Under the pieces are notes generated by a model. The model was given only the letters and a program-made list of their open reading frames with translations. It was not told where the DNA came from and ran no database searches. Shown here in pieces: positions 12,841-24,639 of a stretch of DNA of 64,000 bases (within the stretch, counting starts at the first letter, position 1; the number at the start of each line of letters is the position of its first letter). The translations under genes and the position numbers were made by a program. Source of the stretch: Rhizophagus irregularis (Eukaryota; Glomeromycota; Glomeromycetes; Glomerales; Glomeraceae); NCBI RefSeq assembly GCF_026210795.1, contig NC_089445.1, forward strand, positions 2,914,001 to 2,978,000, read 5' to 3'.

Positions 12841-15045
12841 ATTGTGATAAAATAGGGATGTTCGCTATGCTGGCGCGTCCTGGGCTTCTGCGTCCGCGTC
12901 ACGATTCAATAACCCCGCCGGCAATAGTATTGGTGCTGCATCTGCGAATTTAAATTATCATTAAAAGAACCCTTAATATTAATATGAATAAAAAAGAAAA
13001 TTTTTTTTTAAAGTGACTGATTTAATTACCCGCTAAAACAATAGTAAAGGCGAAAATTAGCAATAAGCATTTATTAATTTTGTGATTGTGATATATATAG
13101 ATATATATAATTTTTAATTTGTTGTTTATTAATTTGTTTAAAGAAATTTTCTCACCTCTTTCTCAAAGTGTTTATATAAGAAAATTTCACTATTTCAAAT
13201 TATTTCATGAATCAAAGAAGGCGAAGTAAAGGAAGCGTACAGAGTATTTTTGCCACGTTTTTATATATTGCGCCATTGCACTTTAAGTTAACAATTGGAA
13301 AATAAGTTAATGATTATTTTTAGACGCAATCATTTGTAAAATTGGTATTTTATTAACGAGGGCGAAGTAAAGACGTACAAGAGTATTTTTGCCACGTTTT
13401 CTACATTGTGCCATGTTAAAATTTACAATCGGAGAGAAGCCACTTTAAATTAATAATGAGAAAATACAAGATTTTAATGTTAATAATTATTTTTGGCCGC
13501 AATCATCTGTAAAACTATTTTTTTTTATTAACGTATGAGAGTATTTTGCCACGTTTTTTACATTGCGACACAATCTGAATGAACAGTTCCACTTTAAATT
13601 AATAATGCGGAAATAGATGATTTCTATTTTAAAAAAAGAATAAATAAATAAAATATACATATATTGTTCAAAATGGTAACTAAGATCAAGAAAGTATAAC
13701 TCAATCCATTTATCTGATTATTCACTGCGCAACCATATCAACATAATCATTAGAAAATAAAAGATTATTAGGTATCAACACGTAATTTGTCAAAAGTGTT
13801 TTGATTAGGATGATAATTGTATTAATTCTCATAGACTCTAGCATCAAGTTTGGAAAGTTATTGACATTGTTTTAGAAACTTTTTAAGATTATCGTAATTG
13901 GGTAACTTTTTAAAAAATGATCAACCTAATGTACTAAAATAAACTAACCTTTTATAGAATACTGAAAATTCGGTAGAAATATCCTCAAGAATATTTTCAT
14001 GGTAGAATACAGGATATTTAGTTTGATATACCGGTTTTGTCCGGAACTTGTGCATTATATTCCGTATAATGGTGTAGTTAGCTGAAAAACGGAGTCGAAT
14101 TCCTGATTGCCGATCATCCGGACCCGGTTTAATCGCAGAAAATCCCCCGGAATTCCACGACGATCTACGCTTGAGCCTCTAATTATTTTTCGACTAACTA
14201 CACTCCTCGTAATTTAATTTAGATCAAAGATTTTTTTTTTTTAAAAAAAAAAGAAAGGAAATTTTCTCTTTTTATCTGTATCAAAAATTATCCATTTATT
14301 CATATAATTAAATTAAATGTATTACAATACAATATCCGTCAAATTAAATCATTTTTGCATTTTCACAACTTTTTCTTAAGAACGTATGACGAATATGTGA
14401 TATATAACAAAAATATGAATGAGTATTATTATTGTTAAGCCAGTTCTTGTATGCTTATAAAAATAAGCGTATGGGTGTATGGTAAGCAGAAGGATAATTG
14501 AATAAAATAAATATTAAATAATATTAATGAACGCAAAGTGAAAATAACTATGTAAATATTAGTAAATGTATCATATCACTGTCGATCAATTTACGAAGGT
14601 TACACAATAAAATAAAATGAAATTTCAGTCAAATGCGAATACGGTATTGCACACACGGGCATATACACTCAGACGCAAATGTTGACTCACAAATGTAATA
14701 AAACTCTAAATACACAATGAGATAATTTATTTAATAAATGCTTTATTAAAATATAACAGAATTATCTGTCTTTTACATTGGCTTGGAACACATATATTTA
14801 TAACAAAAATAACTATGCTAATCATGTTAAACATATTAAATAAATGCTATATATTTAACAAATGTAATATGTTAAATATGTGTTATATGTTGCATATGTT
14901 ATATATGTTAAATATGTTGCATATGTTAAACATGTTTAACATATTAAACATTCGTAACATTTGCAACATTCGTAACATGATCGTCAGTCACATGATTATT
15001 CGATTGACATTATTATATTTTCTCCTTATAATTTATTTTATATCA
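12841..15045. repeat. Segmental duplication, proximal block (copy 2)
   Basis: Collinear with 55.5-58.0 kb. Shared landmarks are the GGGCTTCTGCGTCCGCGTCA block, the AAAGAACCCTTAATATTAATATG block, the 13.2-13.6 kb tandem repeat, GACTCTAGCATCAAGTTTGG and ACCCGGTTTAATCGCAGA. The 55-58 kb copy carries two insertions absent here: about 665 bp near 56550, and a TTAA-flanked MITE at 57539. No gene is called. Confidence 0.7.
13215..13640. repeat. Three tandem repeats of ~110-165 bp
   Basis: Units begin near 13219, 13360 and 13535. Each contains GCGAAGTAAAG (first two units), AGTATTTTTGCCACGTTTT, CCACTTTAAATTAA and CCGCAATCAT--GTAAAA. The same three-unit array is present at 55815-56240 in the duplicated segment. 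Non-coding. Confidence 0.65.
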
Positions 15046-15520
15046 CAATTTTTTTTTTTTAAAAAGAAAAAGAAAGGAAATTTTCTCTTTTTCTCCGTAT
15101 CAAAAAATGGATAAATTAAATGCATTACAATATAATATCCGTAATATCCGTAAAATTAAACCATTTTTGCATTCACGATATTTGCAATACAATGAATTTA
15201 AAAAAAAAACATTTTTTCTTGAGAACTTTTGATGCATATAATAAAAAATGAGTATTGTTGCATTTTCTCCTTATGATTTAATTTATATCAAATTTATTTT
15301 TTTTAATAAAAAAAAAAAGAAAGGAAATTTTCTCTTTTTCTCCGTATCAAAAAAATTATCCATTTATTCATGTAATTAAACTAAATGTATTACAATGCAT
15401 ATCTAACTAAACCATTTTGATCATCACAACATTTTGTAACTACAATGTATTTTAAAGAAACATTTTTTTTTTCGAAAATGTATGATGCAATCACAAAAAT
15501 CAGAATATATTATTTAATTT
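14225..15520. repeat. Dispersed ~210-bp repeat, units and half-units
   Basis: Units start with T(8-12)A(8-10) followed by GAAAGGAAATTTTCTC and then TATCCATTTATTCAT. They are seen at about 14231, 15047 and 15296, and form the large array at 58.0-60.3 kb. Between them, 14815-14990 is a degenerate (CATGTTAAATATGTTG)n-like simple repeat. The apparent Met/Leu/Asn-rich ORF there is a product of the repeat. Confidence 0.6.
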
Positions 15521-18500
15521 AAATCACAAAATTTCCAGAAAACAAATATATATAAAAATTTTTTTAATATTCTGCCTTTAAGGAGAACGCAAATCCGGTA
15601 GGCTTTGGGGTGAATCTTAAAAACGCCTCATTTTAATAAAGAAAATTTTCAAAAAAGTATTTTCCAAATAATGAAAATAAATATACATTCACTTTCATCC
15701 ATGTTTAAAAAGATTCTAGAATATATAACTTGTTAATTTTTATTGCATATAAATAAACGTAATATTGCTTTTCAACGGAAAAATGGAATATCCGATATAA
15801 CCAATTATTCTGTTATTTTTAAACAATAAATCACCGTTTTTCTTGTTCTTTAAACACTCATTATAAACACTAATTAAGAATATTTCTAGAAAAAAGAAGA
15901 TATATCACGCGTAAGTGCAACAGTATAACAACGATGTTATTTGGAACCGCAGAAATCATGAAAAACTATAAGGCTTTTTTTAGATAAATTAAAAAATCAA
16001 CAATTTAATAAGTAAATAATCGTCAACATCAGATAGTAAACATATATGCGCAATCCCGTGTAGGAAGTTCGTAAAATTGTTCTATAAAGAATTATTGTAT
16101 GTCACTTATAATAATTTAATAATATTTTACAATATTTCCATAATTCGGTTTCGTTCGTATATATACAGTATTACCGGCAAATTATGTTTTTACGGAAAAT
16201 TATATAAAGAGGAAAATAACGCAAGCCAAATTTAACCAAGATTATTGTTTGGTATGACAAGAACCATATTTGAAACGCTTGGCGTTTTTTATGATGACTC
16301 ACCACGAATTTTTTTATTTTGAAAAAATAGCAATTCAAATTGGCGGAGTGGGAAATTTTTAAAAGAAAACAAAAATTAAAGAAAAAATTATAAAAAAAAA
16401 ATCAATAAAAGAATTTTGAAATATGTAATTAGCTAATTAGCTAAAAATTGATTTTCAAATAAATAGTAAATAATAAAATAAATAAATAAATAAATATTGA
16501 TGGATCAAGATTTTTACAAAAAAGTAAAAAGTAATAAAGTTTATCATCTCTTAGTGCATTGTTTTTTATTTGTTGTCTTGTATATATATAATATATAATT
16601 AGGGCGTAGCGTAAAAAAAAAAAAATTTGAACCTTAAATTTTTTTTGAAATTTTAATATGTACTAAAATACACATCGTGTTACGTGAAAAAAAAAAATTT
16701 TTTTTTGACAAACAAAAATAATAATAATGAATTCACTAGTTATAGTTAATAAAAAAGAAATTATTTTTCATTTCCCCATGTCAAAAATTATTCATTCATT
16801 CATTTAATATATTACAATACGGTATCAAGTAACAACCTAAACCATTTTCGCATTCACAACAATTCGAATCCATAGTTGTAATGAATAATTATTGTTCAGA
16901 AAATATTCTTCAAGGGAAAACGCCTCATTTTTCCAAATCTAACATTGATTACAATAAAAAACAATGGAAAAAATGTTCATTCGCTTTCTAAGATAAGGAT
17001 ATATTCAGAAATCATTAAAAGACGTACAAATCAAATTATTGATATTCATTGATATGCGGATTTCCCCCAATACGGCCGATATGCTTTTATCCTATAATAA
17101 GTTTTACCGAATGTACCGAGTGTCTCTCTAGGTGACTCTAATACTATAAACTGTACATTTTCATTTTTTCATCATATGCTGATTTAGCCAATATCAACAA
17201 TCAAGTACAAAAGGACAATCAAATATATTTATTCAAACAACATTTACCGGAAGTAATCAATGAGCTGCGCCACTGCGCCACACAATTGTATCATATATTC
17301 ATATGTTAATTCTGCAAATCGACCGATATATACAAGACCAATTTGAAGATTCATATGAAAATTCCTTGCAAAGAGAAAAAGTATTAATTAAATATATGTA
17401 CCAATAATTGAAGTCAAGCAGCGCGCCTTTAAAATTGACAGGCTGTATACAGAAACAGCATAAAAAATGAATAATAAATATTTAATTAATAGTTTATAAT
17501 AATAATGCTTTTTAGCCAAGGATAAACGTATTCTGTATATACTTATACATTCAATTTTTAGTTAATAAGGACATAGTAATAGTATCATTGCAAAGCGATT
17601 TCTTATTGATATTAAAATGAATATTTTTTTGCTCGATTTCTTTTTCGTATTAATATTCATTAACAATTTCTTATTTGTAAGTACTACAAAGTATTAATAA
17701 TGTAATTCATTGTAAAAAAAGCTAACAATTTCTAACCATTGCATTGCATTATTCAATTAGCTAAATGAGAAGATATTCGTAATGTGGCGTAAAAGAAGAA
17801 TTGTTACTAAAGTGAAAGTTTTAAAATAAAAAAAAAAATAAAAATAAAACCGTAATATAAAATTAAAATTAAAATATTTAAGGTTTTGTATTTATCTAAC
17901 TATTCCATAAATAGTATGTTGGAGTAAAAGATGCGTGATTGGTTTTATATTTGAAAGCAACGTGCATATTTTGGGGCGCTGCCTTGTATCGATCAAGTTT
18001 TTAGAATGTAGTACAAACTTTTTTTATTTAAATTAAAATTATTATTATTTTTATTTTCTTTTTCTCTTCGCAATATATACTTTGGATTTTACTTTAATAC
18101 TTTTTTCTTTCTACCATTTCTTTACTCACATAAAAAAAAAATAACTAATAAACAAATAACGAACTTAATGACTTGTCCAAGTTCAATTTCTTTTTTATTT
18201 TCTCGTAGTTTTTTTTAAAAAAAGGATATTTTTTTTTTTTACCTTTTTTAATAATAATTCTTTAGAATATTACTAATAAACAAACATGCAAAAAAACAAT
18301 ACGCACAGCTTTAGCGCCACAGAATATATATATATTTTTAACATTGTTTATAAAATCCATTGTGTTTAATTTAAAATTTAATTTAATTCGAATTATTCCA
18401 ACCTATTGTTTTTAATACGATATCTGATCATAGACCCCACAAACCTGTCAAACTACTTATTATATATATACTGGTTAAAAAAAGATTATTAAGATTATTA

Positions 18501-18946
18501 CATAAAAAAGAAAAAAAAATTTTTTTTAATGTAATAATTTTTTTTTATGTATTAATAATTTTTTTTTCTTATAATATATAATTTTTTATGTTAAAATATA
18601 TTATAATTTTTTTATGTTATAATTTTTTTTATATTATAATTTTTTTAAATAAATATAAATAAAATAAATAAATATGTTATTATATTTTAACGAATTTAAA
18701 ATGAAAATTAAAAAGGTATCAATAACAATGATATATTTTCAAATTGGATAAATAGCCGTCTTCTCGCCTGAACCAAACGCAATGTCAGTATAATTAGTTT
18801 TAAAAAAAATTGAAAGAAAAAAGAAAATCGTCATATAATAACCTTTTGACAACCAAAAAAAAAATTATAATTTTTTTCTTCTCTTTTTTTTTAGTACAAA
18901 TCTTCATATTTTATTTAATCAAATCATTTCTTCTGCTATTTTGATA
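15521..18946. repeat. Segmental duplication copy 2 (upstream of second 92-codon gene)
   Basis: Collinear with 60.4-63.9 kb over roughly 3.4 kb. Shared landmarks are TTCTGCCTTTAAGGAGAA at about 15580 and 60410, GCGCAATC at 16050 and 60930, the TGAGCTGCGCCACTGCGCCA block at about 17260 and 62310, and the GGCGCTGCCTTGTATCGATC block at 17975 and 62995. The last 250 bp before the small gene keep T-rich leader sequence in both copies. No other gene is recognised. Confidence 0.75.
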
Positions 18947-19225
18947 ATGAATCACCAGTACCAAGATTTGACCGAAATTAACGAAGTTAATAATGATAAT
19001 ACAAAAATTACAATCAGCAATTTTGAAAATTCCTCTTCTTTGGATAATGCTACTTCGGCTCAATCTAACATGTCAAATTATTCTCGAGTTATTCGCGGAC
19101 GTAGAAATAGAAGAGAACTAAGAAGAAAAACAAATGCTTTATATCCGTTTGTAAGAAGGTTACCTGTACAAGTTTCGAATAATCCACTCGTGAATGATTT
19201 TTTTAATGGGTCATCTTTTCACTAA
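18947..19225 (+). CDS. 92-aa basic protein, family member 2
   Basis: The ATG at 18947 gives 92 aa. An upstream in-frame TTG at 18941 is not used here, because the paralogues start at this ATG. The layout matches the 9652 gene: a polar N-terminus (INEVNNDNTKITISN), a basic core (YSRVIRGRRNRRELRRKT), and a C-terminus with FVRRLP and LVNDFFNGSSF. Compared with member 1 it has lost two codons (YT) in the N-terminal half and gained one in the Arg tract (ELRRKT). No domain is recognised, and no secretion or membrane signal is present. A Tc1/mariner-type MITE lies 62 bp downstream. The function is unknown. Confidence 0.6.
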   Translation: MNHQYQDLTEINEVNNDNTKITISNFENSSSLDNATSAQSNMSNYSRVIRGRRNRRELRRKTNALYPFVRRLPVQVSNNPLVNDFFNGSSFH

Positions 19226-19287
19226 CTAATAAAATATTCGTTCGATACTTAATATTTCCTTCCGATATGTTATCCTAATATCATATA

Positions 19288-19482
19288 CAGTCGACCCTCT
19301 ATACAGTCACCCCCGTATAATCACAACATATAAAATTCCCCTTTATAAGCACACCATATTTTTGCCCAATGTACTAATAAATATATTAGAAAAACCTCCT
19401 CTATAGTCACAACATATGACTTTTTTTATAATCACCCTTTTTTTTCGGTCCCGAGGGGTGTGACTATAAAGGGGGCTGACTG
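19288..19482. mobile_element. TA-flanked Tc1/mariner-type MITE, 195 bp
   Basis: The ends are inverted repeats: CAGTCGACCCTCTATACAGT at the left and a right end reading CAGTCAGCCCCCTTTATAGT on the minus strand. The element is flanked by TA on both sides (19286-19287 and 19483-19484), the target duplication of Tc1/mariner/pogo elements. The CAGT start fits the pogo group. There is no coding capacity. Confidence 0.75.
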
Positions 19483-20251
19483 TATCCCCAAACTAAATAG
19501 CAAAAAATTTTTAATTTTATTGACTTTATTATATCGGATTTATATCACGTGACTTTATTATTTACAACAAAAAATGAAACCGTGACAACAATAGTTTATC
19601 TGCTTACGTAAATTGCAAAAATTAATTTTCAGTTCTTAGAATAGAAATTTATAACATATTTTAACCTATATTCACAAATTTCCTCTTACAATAACCAATA
19701 CCTTCATATTCCTCAATCTTCAGTATAACGTTAACAATAACAATATTAGCACGTATTCTACAGCTTTGAATCCCATAATATTAAATTATCCCCCTATTAC
19801 AAATAAACTTCCATGGATTACATCGACAGTTTGCTAACATCAACAAGTCTAATCAATTCTCTTCCAACCACTCAACACCTGATATTTCTATATATATATA
19901 TATATATACAGATTCTCTCAATGTCATCAATCATCAACATAAGTAAACTAAAAGTTATAAATTGTCTCACCTGAGTTGCAATTTATCACATATTTCAACC
20001 TTGAAACTGTCAGTCACACTCTGGTGACATCAACAACGATTGAGATGAAGCTCCCAGGAACAGAAGATCATCACTCACAAAAATGCTTCTTCTTCTGTTA
20101 ATCAGAAAAAGTAAAAAACGAACATTTACCGCATTTAAATAAATATTAATTAATATCGACCGACGGATCGTAAACCTTTGGAGAATTTCGACCGTAATAT
20201 TTCGTTAATCACAACAATAATCTCAGAACTTCAACACTTTCGATTTTCAAT

Positions 20252-20520
20252 TGGAGGCAGAAACTCCGCTACCTATTCCTATTAATATATATTTTTTACT
20301 TCACGGTCTTATCGCCGAAGAACTTTTGACCTACGTTACGGGATTTATTCGTAAATTTAATATTCGACAACACCTCATCCTACAGCAGTCTCTTCGCAAA
20401 AGATATCACGCAAAATATATGGTTCTTTCATTATGTTCCAACATGGCATCACCAAACGATTAAAAAACGAAAACGTAAACGTTATCCAGTCATCACAACA
20501 TACAATTAATACACCTTATG
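20252..20520 (+). pseudogene. Unassigned coding relic
   Basis: Frame 2 from about 20330 to the TAA at 20516 reads PTLRDLFVNLIFDN, then NIWFFHYVPTWHHQ and a basic tail (KKRKRKRYP). The overlapping frames are also open for 60-80 codons, which is unusual in this AT-rich DNA. I do not recognise the source. It follows the second 92-codon gene by about 1 kb. Confidence 0.3.
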
Positions 20521-21100
20521 ACAACGTTTATACAATGACCTTATGTTCGAAAAACCTCATCAAGACTCCACCGGGTAAAGTATTTAGTCCTTATTGGTGG
20601 ATAAAGGGTACAACAATATATATCACTTTACTTTCTTATACCATGATTGAACATTTTGGGAGTTTTAAGGTGTCACAACGGGATTTTCTTTTCTATTAGT
20701 CAAAGATTTCTCTTTACGAATATGATAAGCAATAAGGCAATTAAAAGCATAATAAGGAAAACTTTTATATAAGTTTACAAATATAAGCTTAAATTAGGTT
20801 ATAATTAATTATAAGTTGGATTATCACATTTTTAAGTTAATTTGTTCGAATGGAATATGAATAGATTATATAAAATAGAATTTGACAAAGTCAATAAAAA
20901 TCAATGACGACAACTTTCATTAAAATATAAGACAAATTTTCAAATTTCATATGTACAGTATAAATCTATACTAATAGTAACAAATATGTAAAAAATTATG
21001 TTAATTATACTGAAAGTTAAATTCAATTAAAGTGACATTCAATCTGTCATGAATATTGTTTATATATCTATTAAAAAGTTATTTTAACTTCTTTAACGGT
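20521..21100. other. Intergenic DNA
   Basis: An open frame of 88 codons overlaps 20433-20699 but has no recognisable motif. The block at 20720-20880 resembles 10220-10400, part of the same duplicated family. Nothing else was seen. Confidence 0.35.
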
Positions 21101-21442
21101 TCATATATTCTTGTTGTAACCAAGTAGGAAGTTGTATAAATGATAAGACGTATTAAGTGTCGCTACCTTAAGAAAATTTAACTGTTGCTTTTTGATAATT
21201 GACTGACACTTGATTAAATAATTCGAAAACGTGCGATAATTAAATCGTAATGACTCAATGATTTTGTTCATAGTGCTACTCGATGATGTCATGTCTGTCA
21301 CGCTTTGATTTGACCAGATTTCAAGATCAGGTGTAACAACAAGATCAGGTGTAACAAATATTGTGAAAAATATTTTTATTAATTTAAAATAATCAATTTT
21401 ATTTTTTTTGTCTGGATATATTTTTCCAACTAAAAAAATCAT
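21101..21442 (-). CDS. Hypothetical protein fragment
   Basis: An ORF of 113 codons whose C-terminal 75 codons have better codon variety than the background (WSNQSVTDMTSSSSTMNKI, FNYRTFSNYLIKCQSIIKK). A perfect 15-bp direct repeat near 21325-21360 produces the doubled VTPDL. A TTTTTTAG tract just after the ATG could be an acceptor, so the first 15 codons may be intron and the gene may continue upstream. The family is not recognised. Confidence 0.3.
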   Translation of the reverse strand: MIFLVGKIYPDKKNKIDYFKLIKIFFTIFVTPDLVVTPDLEIWSNQSVTDMTSSSSTMNKIIESLRFNYRTFSNYLIKCQSIIKKQQLNFLKVATLNTSYHLYNFLLGYNKNI

Positions 21443-22581
21443 ACGAAAAAATAAACAAAAATGATTATATTACAGCAATGGCCTTTGATCCGACCTAAAT
21501 GAAAAAAAAATTAACAAAAAATGAATAGGAAAAGAATTATTATTAAAAAAGTGTTTACCATAAGACCGCAGCATAATGCCATAATCCGACCAATGATCTA
21601 GATTCAAGTCTTAAAAAACAAAAATAAATAATAATATATTTTATAATGATAATGGTAAAATATATAAATAAAGAAAAATTATATAGAAAAATATAATATA
21701 AAATATAAATATTAAATATTTGGTGTTTTAAAAAGAAAAAAAAATCAAAAAAAAATTTGAAAAAAATTTTTTCAGTTTTAAAAAAAAATTTCGGTTTTAG
21801 AAAAGACCAAATTGAAATAGGAAGTTGAAAAAAAAAATTTCAAGTCTGAAAAAGGAAAGTTTGAAAAAAAATCGAAAAAAAAAATTGGGATCAAATTTCA
21901 TTAACTGGAATCGGGTTTACCAATACGAATGAACCAAGTATTTCCATTTATTCTCGTCATTTTTAAAATAACTGAACAGGTATTGAACTAGATTATAATC
22001 TTAGTGTAAGATCAAATAAATTATCATCACTGTTCATAAATTAATAATTATATGGGACGAGAAATCAATATTCTATGAAAAAAGGTTCGCCATTCATCAC
22101 AAGTTAAGTATCAGTTTTTTATATTAGCAATTTTTCATTATTTGAATTCAAGAAATTCAAGAGAAGCTTTGTTTTTGATTTAGAAATTTTTGAGCTTAAT
22201 AATGAATTTTAATGTCATCAGAATTTGAGAATATGTATAAAAAATTTTATATTATTTATTTGGTTTCACACATTTGGTATGTTTATATTTTGATAAATTA
22301 TATTTAATAGTTGGATAAGTTACAAAAAAAAAGATTTATTTTTAAATTACAAACTAAATATTTACTACTCTAGTCTTAGTGTTTAAATAAAAAGAATTAA
22401 ATAATGACCAATTTTTGTTGAATACATGTTATAAAATATTACTTAAACTTAAAAAAAGCTAAAAATTTTTTTTCACAAATAATTTGCCAATTTGTATCTA
22501 AATAATTAGTAAATAAACAAAATTAATTTCATATAAATAATTTACAAATTACTTCTTTTTTTTATGCAGCATATTACACAC
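21443..22581. other. AT-rich intergenic DNA
   Basis: The A-rich stretch at 21730-21900 has repeated GAAAAAAA blocks. No supportable gene or RNA was found. Confidence 0.45.
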
Positions 22582-22884
22582 CTAATTATTTATTATACAA
22601 TCATTCAAATCATCACTTATACCACTAGCTTGTGAATCTTCACTTTCAAGAATTCCATTCAATTTATCACTAGTAAAATTAAGCAATTGACTTGTATAAA
22701 ATGCTTGTGGATGAGATTCAGTAGCATGATAATTATGCCCAATTTGTGCATCTATAAATTCCATAACATTGCATTTTAATTCTTCAGTAATATGTTTAAT
22801 TTCACCTGGATAAGAAAGGAAAATCCATTCTTTAATAGTACTTTGCTGAAACCTCTGATTTAGCAACTTTAACGCTTCTAGCAT
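22582..22884 (-). CDS. Hypothetical 100-aa protein
   Basis: The ORF starts at the ATG at 22884 and has mixed codon use with acidic and aromatic residues: FQQSTIKEWIFLSYPGEIK, HNYHATESHPQAFYTSQLL, and a Ser/Asp-rich end. No signal peptide, membrane segment or known motif is visible. It lies about 580 bp downstream of the Arg-Gly gene on the same strand. It may be a last exon or a gene fragment. The function is unknown. Confidence 0.4.
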   Translation of the reverse strand: MLEALKLLNQRFQQSTIKEWIFLSYPGEIKHITEELKCNVMEFIDAQIGHNYHATESHPQAFYTSQLLNFTSDKLNGILESEDSQASGISDDLNDCIINN

Positions 22885-23463
22885 GTGACCATCACGTGAC
22901 TATATGGTCGATCGCTAGTGGCATTTTTTTCGTCAGTTTCTACCTCACTACTTTATATTTTCTACATGGAGGTAATATGAAACTTTATTTGTTTTTTAAT
23001 TGTGAAAAATACGTTTTTAATTTTTGAAAATACAATTATTTTTATTTTTAAAAAACATGTAATTATAGATTCTGTCATTTCACTTCATATCTGTTATATA
23101 GAAGCGATAAGTTGTATACAAACCATAATAAGATGCTCGTTATTGGATATCGTACAATAGTTATTTTTTTTTAAAAAAAAAAATTAAGTAACGCATTTTA
23201 TTATTAATTATTAAAATTTTAATAGATTACATAATTTTTTTTATCAATAATAAATTATTAATTGTATAATTGTAAAATATTGTAATTTAATTATAACATA
23301 CACAAATAGTACAATATCTTATATAAAAATTAATTCCTCTTGTTATGATTGGATTGCCGCGGATTTTTAAGCGATCAACGTACTAAGTTTCCGTTGACAT
23401 AGCGCCCCTGGTGACACAACCATAACAAGGTGGGAACCCATTCAAGAATAAAATACAATTGTT
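22885..23463. other. Intergenic DNA
   Basis: No gene was seen. A perfect T(8)A(10) hairpin-like block lies near 23164. Confidence 0.4.
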
Positions 23464-24169
23464 TCAAATTTTAAGAATGTACATGGTTAAAGAATATATA
23501 TAAAATGGGCGTATGTCACGTTCTGTGATCATCATCACAGAATTATCCATAATTGTACTATAATCTAATTTGAAAGGCCCAGAAATGCTAAAATCTTTGA
23601 GTGTATCATCAAATGCTGGTCCTAATCCATCGTCAGAAATAGAAATGACATTAAGGTCTGGTTAGATCCATTAAATCAATATTTGAAATTTACAAAAATA
23701 AAATAATGGTAAATTTCAAAATTAATTACCGGCTTCAGCTTCATATTCTTGAATCGGAGTATCACATTTAATCACTTGTTTTTTATTACCCCGGATACGA
23801 TCACTGAATTAAAGTAAATGCAAATCAGAAATTGAGAAAAAATTGCTAAAATAGAAATTATCACTAATTTTTTTTAAAAAAAAGTCTGAACTCTGAAGAC
23901 ATTACCCGGAGTAGTCTTTAGCACTTGGGTTGAACTTACAGAAGATTCAATTGGTTGATGTATATCACTACTATGATCACGACCACGACCACGACCTCGT
24001 CCACGACCTCGTCCACCGCCAGTTTTTCCATGACCTTCTAATTAAATTAAAAAGTACTAAATAAAAAATTATAATCATATTATATTGCAATTTTATATAA
24101 AAAATATTTACTTGTGACTTCTGCTTCATTTTGCATGGTAGTTTTTTGTTCTTTTCGTACTCTTGTCAT
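23464..24169 (-). CDS. Small four-exon gene with Arg-Gly tract
   Basis: Exons inferred from splice signals are 24112-24169, 23906-24037, 23730-23803 and 23464-23657, all on the minus strand. Exon 1 reads MTRVRKEQKTTMQNEAEVT. Exon 2 opens KGHGKTGGGR and continues as five further Gly-Arg pairs, an RGG-like tract typical of RNA-binding or methylated proteins. Exon 3 gives DRIRGNKKQVIKCDTPIQEY. Exon 4 gives LNVISISDDGLGPAFDDTL and ends at the TGA at 23464. The exon 1-2 and 3-4 joins keep frame. The exon 2-3 join does not: the only good donor (GTAATG at 23905) is one base out, so this copy may be frame-shifted or use another site. The function is not known. Confidence 0.45.
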
Positions 24170-24639
24170 TTTAAAAAAAATAAATAATAATTTAAAAATG
24201 TTTTTTTTTTATAAAATTGGAAGTACTGTACTAGTTACGAAATTTAAAAAAATTATTTTTTTATTACTAATTTTATTATCAAGAAACAAAAGTTTATAAA
24301 AGTTTATTTTTAAACTTAATATAAGAAAAAGTCTATATGTTTAAGTTTATTTAGGCAAATAATTTAAATTTAAAACTTTAATATATAAAACCCATATATG
24401 TTAATAAATAAGCTTCTATATATATATTTTAATAAATAAACTTTTTTATACTTCTCACGGTTGCAAGTTTTGAAAATGTCTAATTAAATTACCCTGACGT
24501 AATTGCGGCTAATCATATGATGATCACATTATCTTTAACATTCGGTCTTCAATAAATTTTTTCCTTGAAAAAAAATGATTGGATGATCAGATTTGATTAT
24601 CTGATCTTTTTTTTAATTAATTTTTTTTTCTTCAGTTTC
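24170..24639. other. Intergenic DNA
   Basis: AT-rich promoter side of the Arg-Gly gene. The palindrome GATCAGATTTGATTATCTGATC-like block near 24588-24610 is a short hairpin. No gene was seen. Confidence 0.35.

Noticed and set aside
14815-15114. 99-codon Met/Leu/Asn-rich ORF.
   Set aside because: Produced by a (CATGTTAAATATGTTG)-like simple repeat and a T/A run.
18941-18946. TTG at 18941 as the start of the second 92-codon gene.
   Set aside because: The paralogues align from the ATG at 18947, and TTG starts are rare in nuclear fungal genes.
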